DNA from: DASQPR01 sp963836785
GTDB lineage: Bacteria > Actinomycetota > Actinomycetes > Mycobacteriales > Micromonosporaceae
NCBI GenBank assembly: GCA_963836785.1
Contig: CAWIKW010000002.1
Span: 372,001 to 436,000 of the forward strand
Direction of reading: 5' to 3'
DNA: 64,000 bases
Part shown: positions 32,450 through 41,294 of the stretch, one piece after another
Layout: each line of letters begins with the position of its first letter
How positions within the stretch are numbered: the stretch's first letter is position 1
The notes under the pieces: generated by a model
What the model was told of the DNA's origin: nothing
Database searches by the model: none
What the model saw: only the letters and a program-made list of their open reading frames with translations
Made by a program: the position numbers and the translations under genes

Positions 32450-33313
32450 ATGGGCTTGTCATGGCAGCAAGGTCCGCTCGCGAGCGGAGCACTGGGTCAC
32501 TTCCTCACGCCGGAGCCGCTGCCGGAGCGGCTGCTCTACGCGGAGCCGTTGCGGCGTCGGATGCGCGTACAGCTGGCGAGCCAGTGGATCGCCGACAGCG
32601 ACGATGTCGTGTTGTTGCACGAGCCGGGGCACTATCCGGTGGCGTACTTTCCGATCGCCGCGATCCGTCCGGATGTGCTGCAACCGACCGACCGGGTCAC
32701 CGAGCACCGCGATCTGGGCGCGACGGCGTGGTTCACCGTCACCGCGGGCGATCGAACGATCGACCGGGCGGCGTGGCAGTTTATCGAGCTGCCCAGCTTC
32801 GCCACGCAGTTGCGTGATCGGGTGGCGTTCGCGTGGCGGGCGATCGACGCGTTCTACGAGGAAGACGAGCGCATCGTCGGGCACGCCGCTGACTTGTATC
32901 ACCGCAACGACATCCGGCAGACGTCACGGCATCTGGTGGTCCGCGACGACGACCGGGTCGTCGCCGAGTCGGCGCGGCCGTTGGTGTTGTACGAGTCGGG
33001 GTTCGCGCCGCGCTGGTATGTGCCGCGCGCCGACGTCGACGAGGCGGCCTTGACCGCCGTCGATGGGCAGACGTTCTGCCCCTACAAGGGATTGGCCAGC
33101 TACTACGACATCGGCGATCACGCCCGGGCGGCCTGGTCGTACCGGGATGCGTGGCCCGAGGTGCGCCGTGTCGCGGACATGGTGTCGTTCGAACCGGACA
33201 AGATCGACGTCTACCTCGACGGCAAGCGCCTCGAACTCGAGCCGGGCCAGACCGTCATCGCGCACGGTGTTGACCGCGGCCTCGACGTCGACGAAATCAC
33301 CGTACGTCATTAG
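32450..33313 (+). CDS. DUF427-family protein with two domain copies
   Basis: A 287-residue soluble protein with two DUF427 domains. The first spans about residues 40-130 (VLLHEPGHYPVAYFP). The second spans about 160-260 and has the family core LVLYESGFAPRWYVPRADV and CPYKGLASYYDIG, followed by AAWSYRDAWPEVRRVADMVSF. DUF427 folds as a small beta barrel of unknown biochemical role and is common in actinobacteria. It stands alone with gene relics upstream and an empty stretch downstream. Confidence 0.9.
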   Translation: MGLSWQQGPLASGALGHFLTPEPLPERLLYAEPLRRRMRVQLASQWIADSDDVVLLHEPGHYPVAYFPIAAIRPDVLQPTDRVTEHRDLGATAWFTVTAGDRTIDRAAWQFIELPSFATQLRDRVAFAWRAIDAFYEEDERIVGHAADLYHRNDIRQTSRHLVVRDDDRVVAESARPLVLYESGFAPRWYVPRADVDEAALTAVDGQTFCPYKGLASYYDIGDHARAAWSYRDAWPEVRRVADMVSFEPDKIDVYLDGKRLELEPGQTVIAHGVDRGLDVDEITVRH

Positions 33314-33991
33314 TGACCGGTTTCGTCGCGGGCGTCCAGCGCCGCGTCGCGAAACGGCCAGCCAGAACGGCCTGAACTGGACCACAAGATCCGATCCAAT
33401 GGATGAGCTGGCCGAAACTACCCGTCAATATGCCGAGCTGACCATGATCGCGACACCGTGGGAGGAGCCATGTCGATGCGGAAGACGTCACTGGCCGCCG
33501 CCGCGTACCGGTCGAGCGCATCGAGCGACAGCTACGCGGTCACCCCGGCCATCGGTCCGCTGCCGGCGACCTACCTCAGCGCACCGGCTTCGGATTCGAG
33601 GCTGCGGAACGTGTGGCGCACCGTGAGCGGACTCGTGCACGTGCTTGGTTCGCACCAAGGCCGACCGCGATCACGCCGGCTCCAAACGGATGACCCTCCG
33701 CGCGACGGACCCAAGGACCCGAACCCCGCGCCGGAATCCGGCACCCGATCGCGCACACCACGGGAGAAACGATGACCAGTGCGCCCGTGCGGTGAGGTCG
33801 AGGATCGCACCGCCTACCGCCAACTCGTCGGCAACTAACCGCCCTCGCCGCTAGCTGCACTGCTGGCGGCACAGGTAAAAAGGGATTTCCTTCAGAGGAT
33901 CAAACCCGTTGCGTGACAATGCTGCAAGACAAACCGTGGTCGATGATCACAAGATCTCGCTCGGCCAACTCGGTACAGAAGGAGTCGGCTG
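33314..33991. other. Gap without a supported gene
   Basis: Reading frames of up to about 105 codons exist in this 678-bp stretch, but none resembles a protein family or has a convincing start and ribosome site. A short hairpin CTTGGT-TCGC-ACCAAG lies around 33643-33659. The end (33900-33990) is relatively AT-rich and probably carries the promoter of the MOSC fusion gene. Decayed coding sequence is possible but not demonstrable by eye. Confidence 0.5.
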
Positions 33992-35728
33992 ATGGCGTCG
34001 TTACTGTCGGTCAATGTTGGCAAGCCCAAGAACGTGGCGTGGCAGGAAAGAACCGTATACACGGGGATCTGGAAAGCTCCGGTCGCTGGCGCTCGCATGG
34101 TTCGCCGGCTCAACATCGATGGTGACGGGCAAGGCGACTTGAACGGTCACGGCGGCGAACAGCGCGCGGTGCTGGTCTACCAGATCGACTCATACGACCA
34201 CTGGCAGAAGCACTTCGGCCGCGATGACTTCGAATACGGTCAGTTCGGTGAGAACTTCACCGTCGACGGTCTCGCCGACGACGAGGTCTGCATCGGTGAT
34301 CGCTACCGCATCGGCGAGGCCGAATTCGAGGTCACCCAGCCACGGGTCACCTGCTTCCGGGTGGGCATGCGGCTCGGCGAACCGCAGCTCCCGGCGCTGC
34401 TCGTGGCGCATCACCGGCCCGGCTTCTACCTCCGGGTCATCAGCGAGGGCCATGTCCAGGCCGGTGACGAGATCGTCCGTACCCGGGTCGGGCCCCACGC
34501 ACTCAGCGTCGCCGACGTCGACGCGCTGCTCTATCTGCCCGATCGCGACCCGGGCCAGCTGCGAGCGGTCGTCGATGTTCCAGCGCTGAGCCCGGGCTGG
34601 CAGCAATCGTTCCGCGACCTGCTCGATGCCGCCGATCATGGCACCGCCGCTGGCGCACCGCCGATCGGCCACGAACCGGAGTGGGCCGGATTCCGGGCAC
34701 TGCGAGTGGTCGAGCTCGTGGCCGAGACCAAATCCGTGTCATCGGTTTACCTCGCCGCCGCCGACGGACGGCCGCTACCGACCCCGACCGCCGGGCAGTA
34801 CCTGACGGTGCGTGTCGCTGGTGCCGGTGACCCCGCGCCCGTACGCAGCTATTCGCTGTCGTCCGACCCGCGCTCGGACACGTACCGGATCAGCGTCAAA
34901 CGCGAACCGCACGGCATCGTCAGCGGGTACCTCCACGCACACCTGGCGAAGGGAACCGTGCTCGACGTCGCCGCCCCCCGCGGCGAGTTCGTGCTCGGCG
35001 ACGGCGACGAACCGGTCCTGCTGATCTCCGCCGGCATCGGTGCCACCCCGGTGATGGCGATGCTGCACCAGCTCGCTTCCCAGAACAGCGGCCGAGATAT
35101 CTGGTGGATCCACGCCAGCCACACCGCCGCGGCACAACCGTTCGCCGCCGAATCGCGCCGGCTGCTGCAATCGCTGGCCCACACACACGAGCACGTCTTC
35201 TACAGCAGCGGGCCAATACCCGCAGACACGTCGGCCGCCCAGGGCCGCATCACCGCCGAAGCGCTGGGAAACCTACGTCTGCCGGCAGAGGCGAGCGCGT
35301 ACCTCTGCGGCCCGGCGGGATTCATGAGTGACGTAACCGACGCGCTCGTCGGCGCGGGCATCGACGCGAACCGCGTACACACCGAAATGTTCGGTGCGCT
35401 CGCCCCGATCAATCCCGGCGTCGTCGACGTCACGCAGCGACACCCGCACCCGCCGACCGGCGAACCCGGAACCGGGCCGACCATTACGTTCGCCCGCAGC
35501 GGCCTGGTCGTTCCGACATCACAGAAATACCGCTCCGTGCTCGAACTCGCCGAAGCATGTGATGTACCCACCCGCTGGTCATGCCGCACGGGCGTCTGCC
35601 ACACCTGCATCACCACCGTGGTGTCCGGCGACGTCAGCTACGAACCGTCACCGCTCGAACCGCCCGCCGCCGGCGAGGTACTCATCTGTTGCTCACGCCC
35701 CCGTACGGATCTGGTGCTGGACCTGTGA
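33992..35728 (+). CDS. MOSC domain - FAD/NAD(P) reductase - [2Fe-2S] ferredoxin fusion
   Basis: A 578-residue three-part protein. Residues 1-215 form a MOSC domain of the YiiM type, with GDLNGHGGEQRAVLVYQ and the conserved Cys121 in QPRVTCFRVG. About 230-470 form a ferredoxin-NADP reductase fold with FAD motif RSYSLSS and NAD motif LLISAGIGATPVMAML. The C-terminus is a plant-type ferredoxin with Cys531, Cys536, Cys539 and Cys566/567. Electrons can flow from NAD(P)H through FAD and the iron-sulphur centre to the MOSC-bound molybdenum cofactor. By analogy with YiiM/mARC, reduction of N-hydroxylated compounds is a reasonable guess. Confidence 0.93.
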   Translation: MASLLSVNVGKPKNVAWQERTVYTGIWKAPVAGARMVRRLNIDGDGQGDLNGHGGEQRAVLVYQIDSYDHWQKHFGRDDFEYGQFGENFTVDGLADDEVCIGDRYRIGEAEFEVTQPRVTCFRVGMRLGEPQLPALLVAHHRPGFYLRVISEGHVQAGDEIVRTRVGPHALSVADVDALLYLPDRDPGQLRAVVDVPALSPGWQQSFRDLLDAADHGTAAGAPPIGHEPEWAGFRALRVVELVAETKSVSSVYLAAADGRPLPTPTAGQYLTVRVAGAGDPAPVRSYSLSSDPRSDTYRISVKREPHGIVSGYLHAHLAKGTVLDVAAPRGEFVLGDGDEPVLLISAGIGATPVMAMLHQLASQNSGRDIWWIHASHTAAAQPFAAESRRLLQSLAHTHEHVFYSSGPIPADTSAAQGRITAEALGNLRLPAEASAYLCGPAGFMSDVTDALVGAGIDANRVHTEMFGALAPINPGVVDVTQRHPHPPTGEPGTGPTITFARSGLVVPTSQKYRSVLELAEACDVPTRWSCRTGVCHTCITTVVSGDVSYEPSPLEPPAAGEVLICCSRPRTDLVLDL

Positions 35729-35735
35729 ACAACGT

Positions 35736-37142
35736 TCACGCGTCGTCATGCATCGGTGTCGGGATCGGGCCGAGGTGGACGCTGGGCCGGTGTAATAGTC
35801 GCTTTGCTTCTCGGATGCCGCTGGTCAACGCGCCGTCGGCGTACGCCATCCGTGCGCTTACGGTGTGTTCTCCGGCAAAGAGAAGCCGGCCATTGACCGG
35901 AGTACCAAGCAGGTCAAGGTCGGCGGGTTCGGCCCCCGGCGGAATGTGGGTGTAGGCGCCGCGACTGTACGGATCGCGGGCCCATCCGGACACGGCAACG
36001 GCTGTCGGCGGCGGACATGGACGGCCGATCGCTTCGGCCACCATGGTCAGGACCCATTGCGCGGCCTCATCGGGCGTCGTGTCGAGGACGCGGCCGGCTG
36101 CGCTGTGGAAGATGAAACAGACCAGCGTGGGACCGGCGTCGAACGCGTCCTGTCCGATCATCCAGACGGTCGATTCAGCCGGGTTATGCGGAAAGAACAT
36201 CAGGTGTGGCACGCCCGCGTCGCGCCAGAACGGGTGGTCGAACCGGAGCGCCACTTTCTCGTAGTGGCCGAACCCGAGCCGTTCGATCGCAGCAATGCGA
36301 TCCGCTGGCAGCGCCGGGTCAAAACGTGGTGAGCCCTGTTTGAGCACACCGAGGGGCACCGTCACCACGGCATGTGAGCCGCGTTCGGTTGCGCCGTCAA
36401 CAGCGCGAACGGCCACGCCATCGGCCGAGACGGAGACATCGTCGACCTCAACGCCCAAACGGACGTCGATGCCGGTGGCCATGGCGTCGACCAGCGTTCG
36501 ATAGCCTCCGGCGGGCAGATCGCCGAAGTAGTTGCCGTCATACTCGATCTCATTCCACATCCACTGCAGCGATTGACGCTCAGACAGATCAGCGGACTCA
36601 GCCTCGATCACCGCCCGTAAACCTTGACGCGCTTGCCTCGCCTGAACGTCGGTCAGGTCAGCACCAACAACAAATGCTTCGATCGCTTCCGCGACAGACG
36701 CTTCCGGGCCCAGCTCGATCCGCAACCGGCCGAGCGCATCCGGAAACGTCTCGTACAGGATGCGAAGATTCGACGCGACCTCCGCGGCCGACAAGCGACG
36801 CCCGTCACCACCGTCGAAGCCGGCTAGCTCGGGCAACGGATCCCCACTCCGGCAGGGGATGCCGACCTGTCGGGCGAACGCACGCATCGGGTTTCCGACC
36901 GGGTGGTGGATCCACGACCCACCCATGTCGACCGGTGAGCCCGCCAGGTCGACCGTGTGCAGCCGACCGCCGAGGCGCTGCCGCGCCTCTACGACAACGC
37001 AATCAACTCCGGCGTGCATCAAGGCATTCGCGACCGTCAGTCCGGCGATCCCGGCGCCTACGACCACCACGCGTTCGACGGGGCCGGCGATTCCGCCCGG
37101 GATATCCGTACGCCCGTCGTCGTAACTCTCGGCCGCCAACAT
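35736..37142 (-). CDS. Flavin-containing amine oxidase
   Basis: A FAD-dependent oxidase of about 468 residues in the monoamine-oxidase family. The dinucleotide motif is VVVVGAGIAGLTVANALMHA near the N-terminus, followed by RLGGRLHTVDLAG and DMGGSWIHHP. The C-terminal FAD contact is GRLLFAGEHTVSARMAYADGAL. Members oxidise polyamines, aromatic amines or related primary amines. ATG 37142 puts the FAD motif at the usual place; an in-frame ATG at 37217 would add 25 unmatched residues. Neither has a good ribosome site. It is convergent with the MOSC fusion, 7 bp apart. Confidence 0.9.
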   Translation of the reverse strand: MLAAESYDDGRTDIPGGIAGPVERVVVVGAGIAGLTVANALMHAGVDCVVVEARQRLGGRLHTVDLAGSPVDMGGSWIHHPVGNPMRAFARQVGIPCRSGDPLPELAGFDGGDGRRLSAAEVASNLRILYETFPDALGRLRIELGPEASVAEAIEAFVVGADLTDVQARQARQGLRAVIEAESADLSERQSLQWMWNEIEYDGNYFGDLPAGGYRTLVDAMATGIDVRLGVEVDDVSVSADGVAVRAVDGATERGSHAVVTVPLGVLKQGSPRFDPALPADRIAAIERLGFGHYEKVALRFDHPFWRDAGVPHLMFFPHNPAESTVWMIGQDAFDAGPTLVCFIFHSAAGRVLDTTPDEAAQWVLTMVAEAIGRPCPPPTAVAVSGWARDPYSRGAYTHIPPGAEPADLDLLGTPVNGRLLFAGEHTVSARMAYADGALTSGIREAKRLLHRPSVHLGPIPTPMHDDA

Positions 37143-37446
37143 CCACCCCCGATTCCAGCTGACGCTCAGACCGGCGTGCCCGAACGGAACCCACCGCGTA
37201 CGCATCTCCACCATCATGGCGGAACGACGGCCGGGCGACGGCGCTTCGCCAGGTACGGCGGCAAACGGTGACCCGGTCGACCTCGATCCGGTCTATCGGC
37301 AGTTCCTCAACGTCCCGGTAGCAGCCGGCTTCTGCAACGGCAGCAGTGTCAGCGGCTGCGGCGTGTCGTCCGTTACGTTGTCCGCAACGGTGGGTCGGCT
37401 GCCGAGACAGGGTTGACCGTGCCTCCGCCTCGGCCCGACCAACGGT
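37143..37446. other. Gap upstream of the amine oxidase gene
   Basis: This 304-bp stretch may include up to 75 bp of the amine-oxidase N-terminus. Beyond that I see no gene, palindrome or strong promoter. A rightward 66-codon frame has no family resemblance. Confidence 0.45.
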
Positions 37447-37941
37447 TTAGGCCGCGGCACGTACGACACGCGTGCGGGTGGCTGTGGCGCGCAGCTCGAC
37501 GTAGTCAACGACCAGGCTGCAACGGTTCTTCGGTCCGGACAGCGACGCCGCGTACATGACGAAGATCAGTTGTACGGGACCCGGCGTGGCCGCGACGAAC
37601 GCGCCAGTTGCGGTGAGCACGCTGTGGTGGGTGTCGGCCGTGATGTTTGTGCCCATCGCTCGAGCAAGCAGGATGCCCTCATCGGCGTGAATGCTGCCCG
37701 TCGTGGTGGCCTTCAAATAGCGGCCGTGCATGGCCTTCTTGACGCCGTCGGCGGTGCTCGCCTCGCCGGCGGCGTCGACCTGCACGAGATCGCCCGGCTC
37801 TAGATCGTCGATCGTGAGTTTCGCGACCGGCACGTACGTGTAGCTCACATCTACGCCAGGGGTGCCACGGTAGGCGAGGGGCAACCTGGTTGCGAGCGGC
37901 GCGCGGGTGGCGCTGGTGGCGTACGTGGTGACGGTGGTCAT
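37447..37941 (-). CDS. Hypothetical protein coupled to the GH15 gene
   Basis: A 164-residue protein with no signal peptide and no family I recognise. It is rich in Ala, Thr and Val with alternating hydrophobic residues (GPVQLIFVMYAAS; CSLVVDYVELRATATRTRVV), suggesting a beta-sandwich. The segment LEPGDLVQVDAAGEASTADG resembles a surface loop. It starts 6 bp after the GH15 stop on the same strand and so is probably translated with it. A role beside the glycosidase is inferred from position only. Confidence 0.65.
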   Translation of the reverse strand: MTTVTTYATSATRAPLATRLPLAYRGTPGVDVSYTYVPVAKLTIDDLEPGDLVQVDAAGEASTADGVKKAMHGRYLKATTTGSIHADEGILLARAMGTNITADTHHSVLTATGAFVAATPGPVQLIFVMYAASLSGPKNRCSLVVDYVELRATATRTRVVRAAA

Positions 37942-37947
37942 GCCCGG

Positions 37948-39807
37948 TTATGCCAGCTCAGCCGGGCGTAGGTGTGCGGGAGTGTCGAGATAGGCGTCCA
38001 GGGTGGTTGCCGCGTTGATGAGCGAGAGGTGGGTGAACGCCTGCGGGAAGTTGCCGAGCTGTTCGCCGTTGGTGCCGAGCTCCTCGGCGTACAGGCCGAG
38101 GTGATTGCTGTAGGTCAACATCTTCTCGAACACCAGTCTCGCCTCGGTGAGACGGCCGGCCCGAGCAAGAGTTTCGACGTACCAGAACGTACACATCGAG
38201 AAGGTGCCCTCGTTGCCGGCCAATCCGTCGGGCGACGCGTTGGGGTCGTATCGATATACCAGGCTGTCGGAGATCAGGTGCTCACTGATGGCATCCAAGG
38301 TGGAAAGCCAGGCCTGTTCGGTGTCCGAAAGAAAACCCACCGTCGGCATGATCAGAACGGCCGCGTCGAGTACGTTGCCGTCCAGCGTCTGCACGAACGC
38401 CTTCGCTTCCGGGTGCCAGCCACGCGTCAGAACCTGGGTGTGGATGGCATCGCGGGCGGCCGCCCACCCCGTCGTGTCAGCCGGCCAGCCGAGCGCGCCG
38501 GCGAGGCGGATCATCCGGTCCAGCACGACCCATGCCATGACGCGGGCGTGTACGAAGTCCTTACGACCGCCGCGCGTCTCCCAGAGGCCTTCGTCGGGCT
38601 GATCCCAATGAGCCGACAGCCAGTCGGCGAGTTGGCGCAAACGCGCCCAACCGCGGGTGCTCACCCGGCCGCCCCGCTGGTACGCCGCCCAGATGGCGTC
38701 GATCAACTCCCCGTAGATGTCGAGCTGAAGTTGGAGTGCGGCGTCGTTGCCGATACGAACGGGCTTCGACAACCGATAGCCGTCAAGGTGATCGAGGATG
38801 ACCTCGCGCACGTCGGGGGAGCCGTCGACTCGATACATGAGCTGCAGCGGACCGCCGTCTGCACCGTCCGCGCCACCCGGGCGAGCGATGAGCCACGTGA
38901 AGAGCCGTCGCGCTTCTTCCCCGTAGCCAAGGCGCAGCAATGCGTGCACCGAGAACGCGGCATCGCGAATCCAGGTATACCGGTAATCCCAGTTGCGCTC
39001 GCCGCCGATCTGTTCGGGCAGCCCGGCGGTGGGCGCGGCGATGATGGCGCCAGAAGGGTTGTATGTCAGCAGTTTCAGAGTGATCGCGGATCGAGTCACC
39101 GTCTCGCGCCAGCGTCCCCGGTACGAGCCGGCGGCCACCCAGCGGTGCCAGAAGTCCAATGTGGAGCGGTACCGGCCGTCCACCTCACTCGCCTCGACCC
39201 GACGCGGCATCGATTCGCCCTCGACCCCACCGGCCAGGGCGAACCATGCTGTCGCACCGGCGGAAAGATCCATCGTCACGGTCACGTCGTCGCCGTCGGG
39301 CTTCAGCTCGACATCTGTGTCGAGCCGCAGCGTGTAGTCGGGTCCGTGGAACGCTGCGACATTGCCCTCACACGTCAGCTTGTGCGGTGCCCGGCCGTAG
39401 TCGAAGCGTGGTGCGCAGTGCACGGCCATGCACACATTCCCGCTTACCACCCGTACGAGTCGGGCGAGCACATGTGGGCTGTCCGTCGCGCGACCGGTGA
39501 CCGGCATGAAGTCGACGACCTCCGCCACCCCATCGGTCCCCAGAAACCGGGTCACCAACACGGCGGAGTCGGGCAGGTACAGCTGCCGAGTCGTCCAATC
39601 CTGACCCGTTGGGGCTATCCGGAAGGATCCGCCCCGCTCCGGATCCAGGAGAGAGGCGAACACGCTCGGTGCGTCAAATCGCCCCGGGCAGTACCAGTCG
39701 ACCGTTCCCCTCGTGTCGACCAGGGCCGCCGACTGCAGATTGCCAATGAGGCCATGTTCAGCGATAGGCGCATATGTGCCGGTGTGAGTGTTCCGGTCTG
39801 AATACAT
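37948..39807 (-). CDS. GH15-family trehalase/glucoamylase-like enzyme
   Basis: A 619-residue cytoplasmic glycoside hydrolase family 15 protein. The N-terminal PIAEHGLIGNLQSAALVDTRG and GTVDWYCPGRFDAPSVF are those of the actinobacterial trehalase branch. The catalytic (alpha/alpha)6 barrel shows ERNWDYRYTWIRDAAFSVHA and LWETRGGRKDFVHARVMAWV, where the acids cluster. The closest known type is the mycobacterial GH15 trehalase, which splits trehalose into two glucoses; glucoamylase activity is the alternative. A small unknown gene follows. An inverted repeat AAGTAT-5-ATACTT (39851-39867) lies in its promoter. Confidence 0.93.
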   Translation of the reverse strand: MYSDRNTHTGTYAPIAEHGLIGNLQSAALVDTRGTVDWYCPGRFDAPSVFASLLDPERGGSFRIAPTGQDWTTRQLYLPDSAVLVTRFLGTDGVAEVVDFMPVTGRATDSPHVLARLVRVVSGNVCMAVHCAPRFDYGRAPHKLTCEGNVAAFHGPDYTLRLDTDVELKPDGDDVTVTMDLSAGATAWFALAGGVEGESMPRRVEASEVDGRYRSTLDFWHRWVAAGSYRGRWRETVTRSAITLKLLTYNPSGAIIAAPTAGLPEQIGGERNWDYRYTWIRDAAFSVHALLRLGYGEEARRLFTWLIARPGGADGADGGPLQLMYRVDGSPDVREVILDHLDGYRLSKPVRIGNDAALQLQLDIYGELIDAIWAAYQRGGRVSTRGWARLRQLADWLSAHWDQPDEGLWETRGGRKDFVHARVMAWVVLDRMIRLAGALGWPADTTGWAAARDAIHTQVLTRGWHPEAKAFVQTLDGNVLDAAVLIMPTVGFLSDTEQAWLSTLDAISEHLISDSLVYRYDPNASPDGLAGNEGTFSMCTFWYVETLARAGRLTEARLVFEKMLTYSNHLGLYAEELGTNGEQLGNFPQAFTHLSLINAATTLDAYLDTPAHLRPAELA

Positions 39808-39850
39808 GACGCGTCACCCCCGCAGCGGGCGGCATAATGTCCGTTTTGCT

Positions 39851-39867
39851 AAGTATGCCAGATACTT
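39851..39867. promoter_or_regulatory. Inverted repeat upstream of the GH15 gene
   Basis: AAGTAT (39851-39856), five bases, ATACTT (39862-39867) form a perfect 6-bp inverted repeat 45-60 bp upstream of the GH15 start. It is AT-rich against the background, so it could be an operator or part of the promoter. Confidence 0.45.
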
Positions 39868-40028
39868 GGGTCGCAGGACGCTCCGTGGATGATCCGGACC
39901 AACAGACCACCAGGGGAACGTGCCCGTCGCAACCATCGGACCCGTAGATGCCGCAGAAATCCGCACGAGTAGGGCTCGGCTCTCACGTTCTCGCTTCTGG
40001 GTCGCAGCTCATGTCGCGACCCGTGCCG

Positions 40029-41087
40029 CTACGCGATCGATGTTCGCGGCCGGATCGTGGTTTCGAGCAGCATCTCGGTCGAGCGCCGCGTGACGAGCCG
40101 GCAGGGCAGGAGCTGTACGCCCTTCTCCAGCGGATGACCTTCGATCGCCTTCAGCAGCTTCGTGGCGGCGATGTGGCCGAGTTCGGTGAGGTTGAGGTCA
40201 ATGGTGGTCAGCGGTGGTCGGCAACCTTCGGACATGACCTCCCAGTTGTCGACGCCGACGAGGCCCACCTCTTCCGGCACGAGACGCCCCGCCTCGCGCA
40301 ATGCGTCGGCAACGCCGCGTGCGATCTGATCGCTGCCACAGAAAATGCCGTCGAATTGAGCGCCGCGGCGCAGCAGGATGCTGGTCGCCTCGCGGCCCCA
40401 CCGTTCGCTCCATTCGCCCATCAATGGTTCGTCGAGCACCAGCCCGAGGCCGGCCGCTTCAAGCGCAGCCTTCGCCCCGATCGCTCGCTCGCGCGCGGCG
40501 AGATGACGGTCGGGTCCGGTGATGTGTGCGATGCGCGTACGTCCGGTGGCGAGCAGGTGGTCGATCGCGAGGCTGGCGCCCTGCTTGTCGTCATGGAGAA
40601 GGGACAGGTCTTCGGTGTCGTCCGAGCGCGCTCGTGCATAGACCACCGGGATGGGTAAGTCGCGGCCGAGTGATGGGCGTGGGTCGGTGGTGCGACCGGT
40701 CACGATGATGCCGTCCACGCGACGCGCGAGCATGGTCCGTACGTAGTGCTGCTCACGGATGCGATCTCCCCGGCCGTCGCATAGCAGGACCGAGATCTGA
40801 CCGGCGCCGAGCGCGTCTTCGGCGCCGAGCATCACCGGGATGGTGAAGCGTCCGAAGCTATCGGCGGTGAGCACCCCGACCGTGTAGGTGCGGCCTTCGG
40901 CGAGGTTGCGGGCCAACATGTTGACGTGGAATCCAAGCTCCTTCGCGGCTTGGACGACGCGGCGCCGTGTCTCGGCCCGTAGCTGCCCGCGTCCGTTCAG
41001 CGCCTTCGACACGGTGGCCGGCGAGACCCCGGCCAGAGCGGCGACGTCGTTGATTGTCGCCACGCCTTCGCGATGTTTCCGGACCAC
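40029..41087 (-). CDS. LacI-family repressor of the arabinoside locus
   Basis: A 352-residue LacI regulator. The helix-turn-helix ATINDVAALAGVSPATVSKALN is at about residues 10-31, followed by the hinge LARNLAEGRTYTVGVL. The sugar-binding effector domain ends with VGVDNWEVMSEGCRPPLTTI. It is divergent from a sugar ABC transporter and GH127 gene. Two copies of an operator sequence, in opposite orientation, flank the shared promoter (41131-41255). The likely inducer is L-arabinose or an arabino-oligosaccharide, inferred from the GH127 neighbour. Confidence 0.93.
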   Translation of the reverse strand: MVRKHREGVATINDVAALAGVSPATVSKALNGRGQLRAETRRRVVQAAKELGFHVNMLARNLAEGRTYTVGVLTADSFGRFTIPVMLGAEDALGAGQISVLLCDGRGDRIREQHYVRTMLARRVDGIIVTGRTTDPRPSLGRDLPIPVVYARARSDDTEDLSLLHDDKQGASLAIDHLLATGRTRIAHITGPDRHLAARERAIGAKAALEAAGLGLVLDEPLMGEWSERWGREATSILLRRGAQFDGIFCGSDQIARGVADALREAGRLVPEEVGLVGVDNWEVMSEGCRPPLTTIDLNLTELGHIAATKLLKAIEGHPLEKGVQLLPCRLVTRRSTEMLLETTIRPRTSIA

Positions 41088-41130
41088 CCACGCCTCCTTT
41101 CCGAAACCCGAAAATCACCCTAACCAGAAA

Positions 41131-41255
41131 GGAAAAGTTTCCGCAAGATGCCACTGTTTCACAGGCGTTACAAAACGCTATTGACGCCGGATGATTGGCA
41201 CTTCTACAGTCCCGGAAAGCCGTATCCGTGAGTCCTCTGTTGCGGAAACTTTTCC
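41131..41255. promoter_or_regulatory. LacI operators and promoter of the arabinoside operon
   Basis: GGAAAAGTTTCCGCAA (41131-41146) and its exact reverse complement TTGCGGAAACTTTTCC (41240-41255) bracket the divergent promoter. Their cores (GGAAAnnTTTCC) are near-palindromic, as in LacI/GalR operators. Between them TTGACG (41181-41186), an 18-bp spacer and TACAGT (41205-41210) make a rightward promoter. The right operator covers the early transcribed region. Looping between the two sites is possible. Confidence 0.85.
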
Positions 41256-41294
41256 TGCCGAATGGCTCGGCGGGGGCACGTCAAAGGAGCAGAC

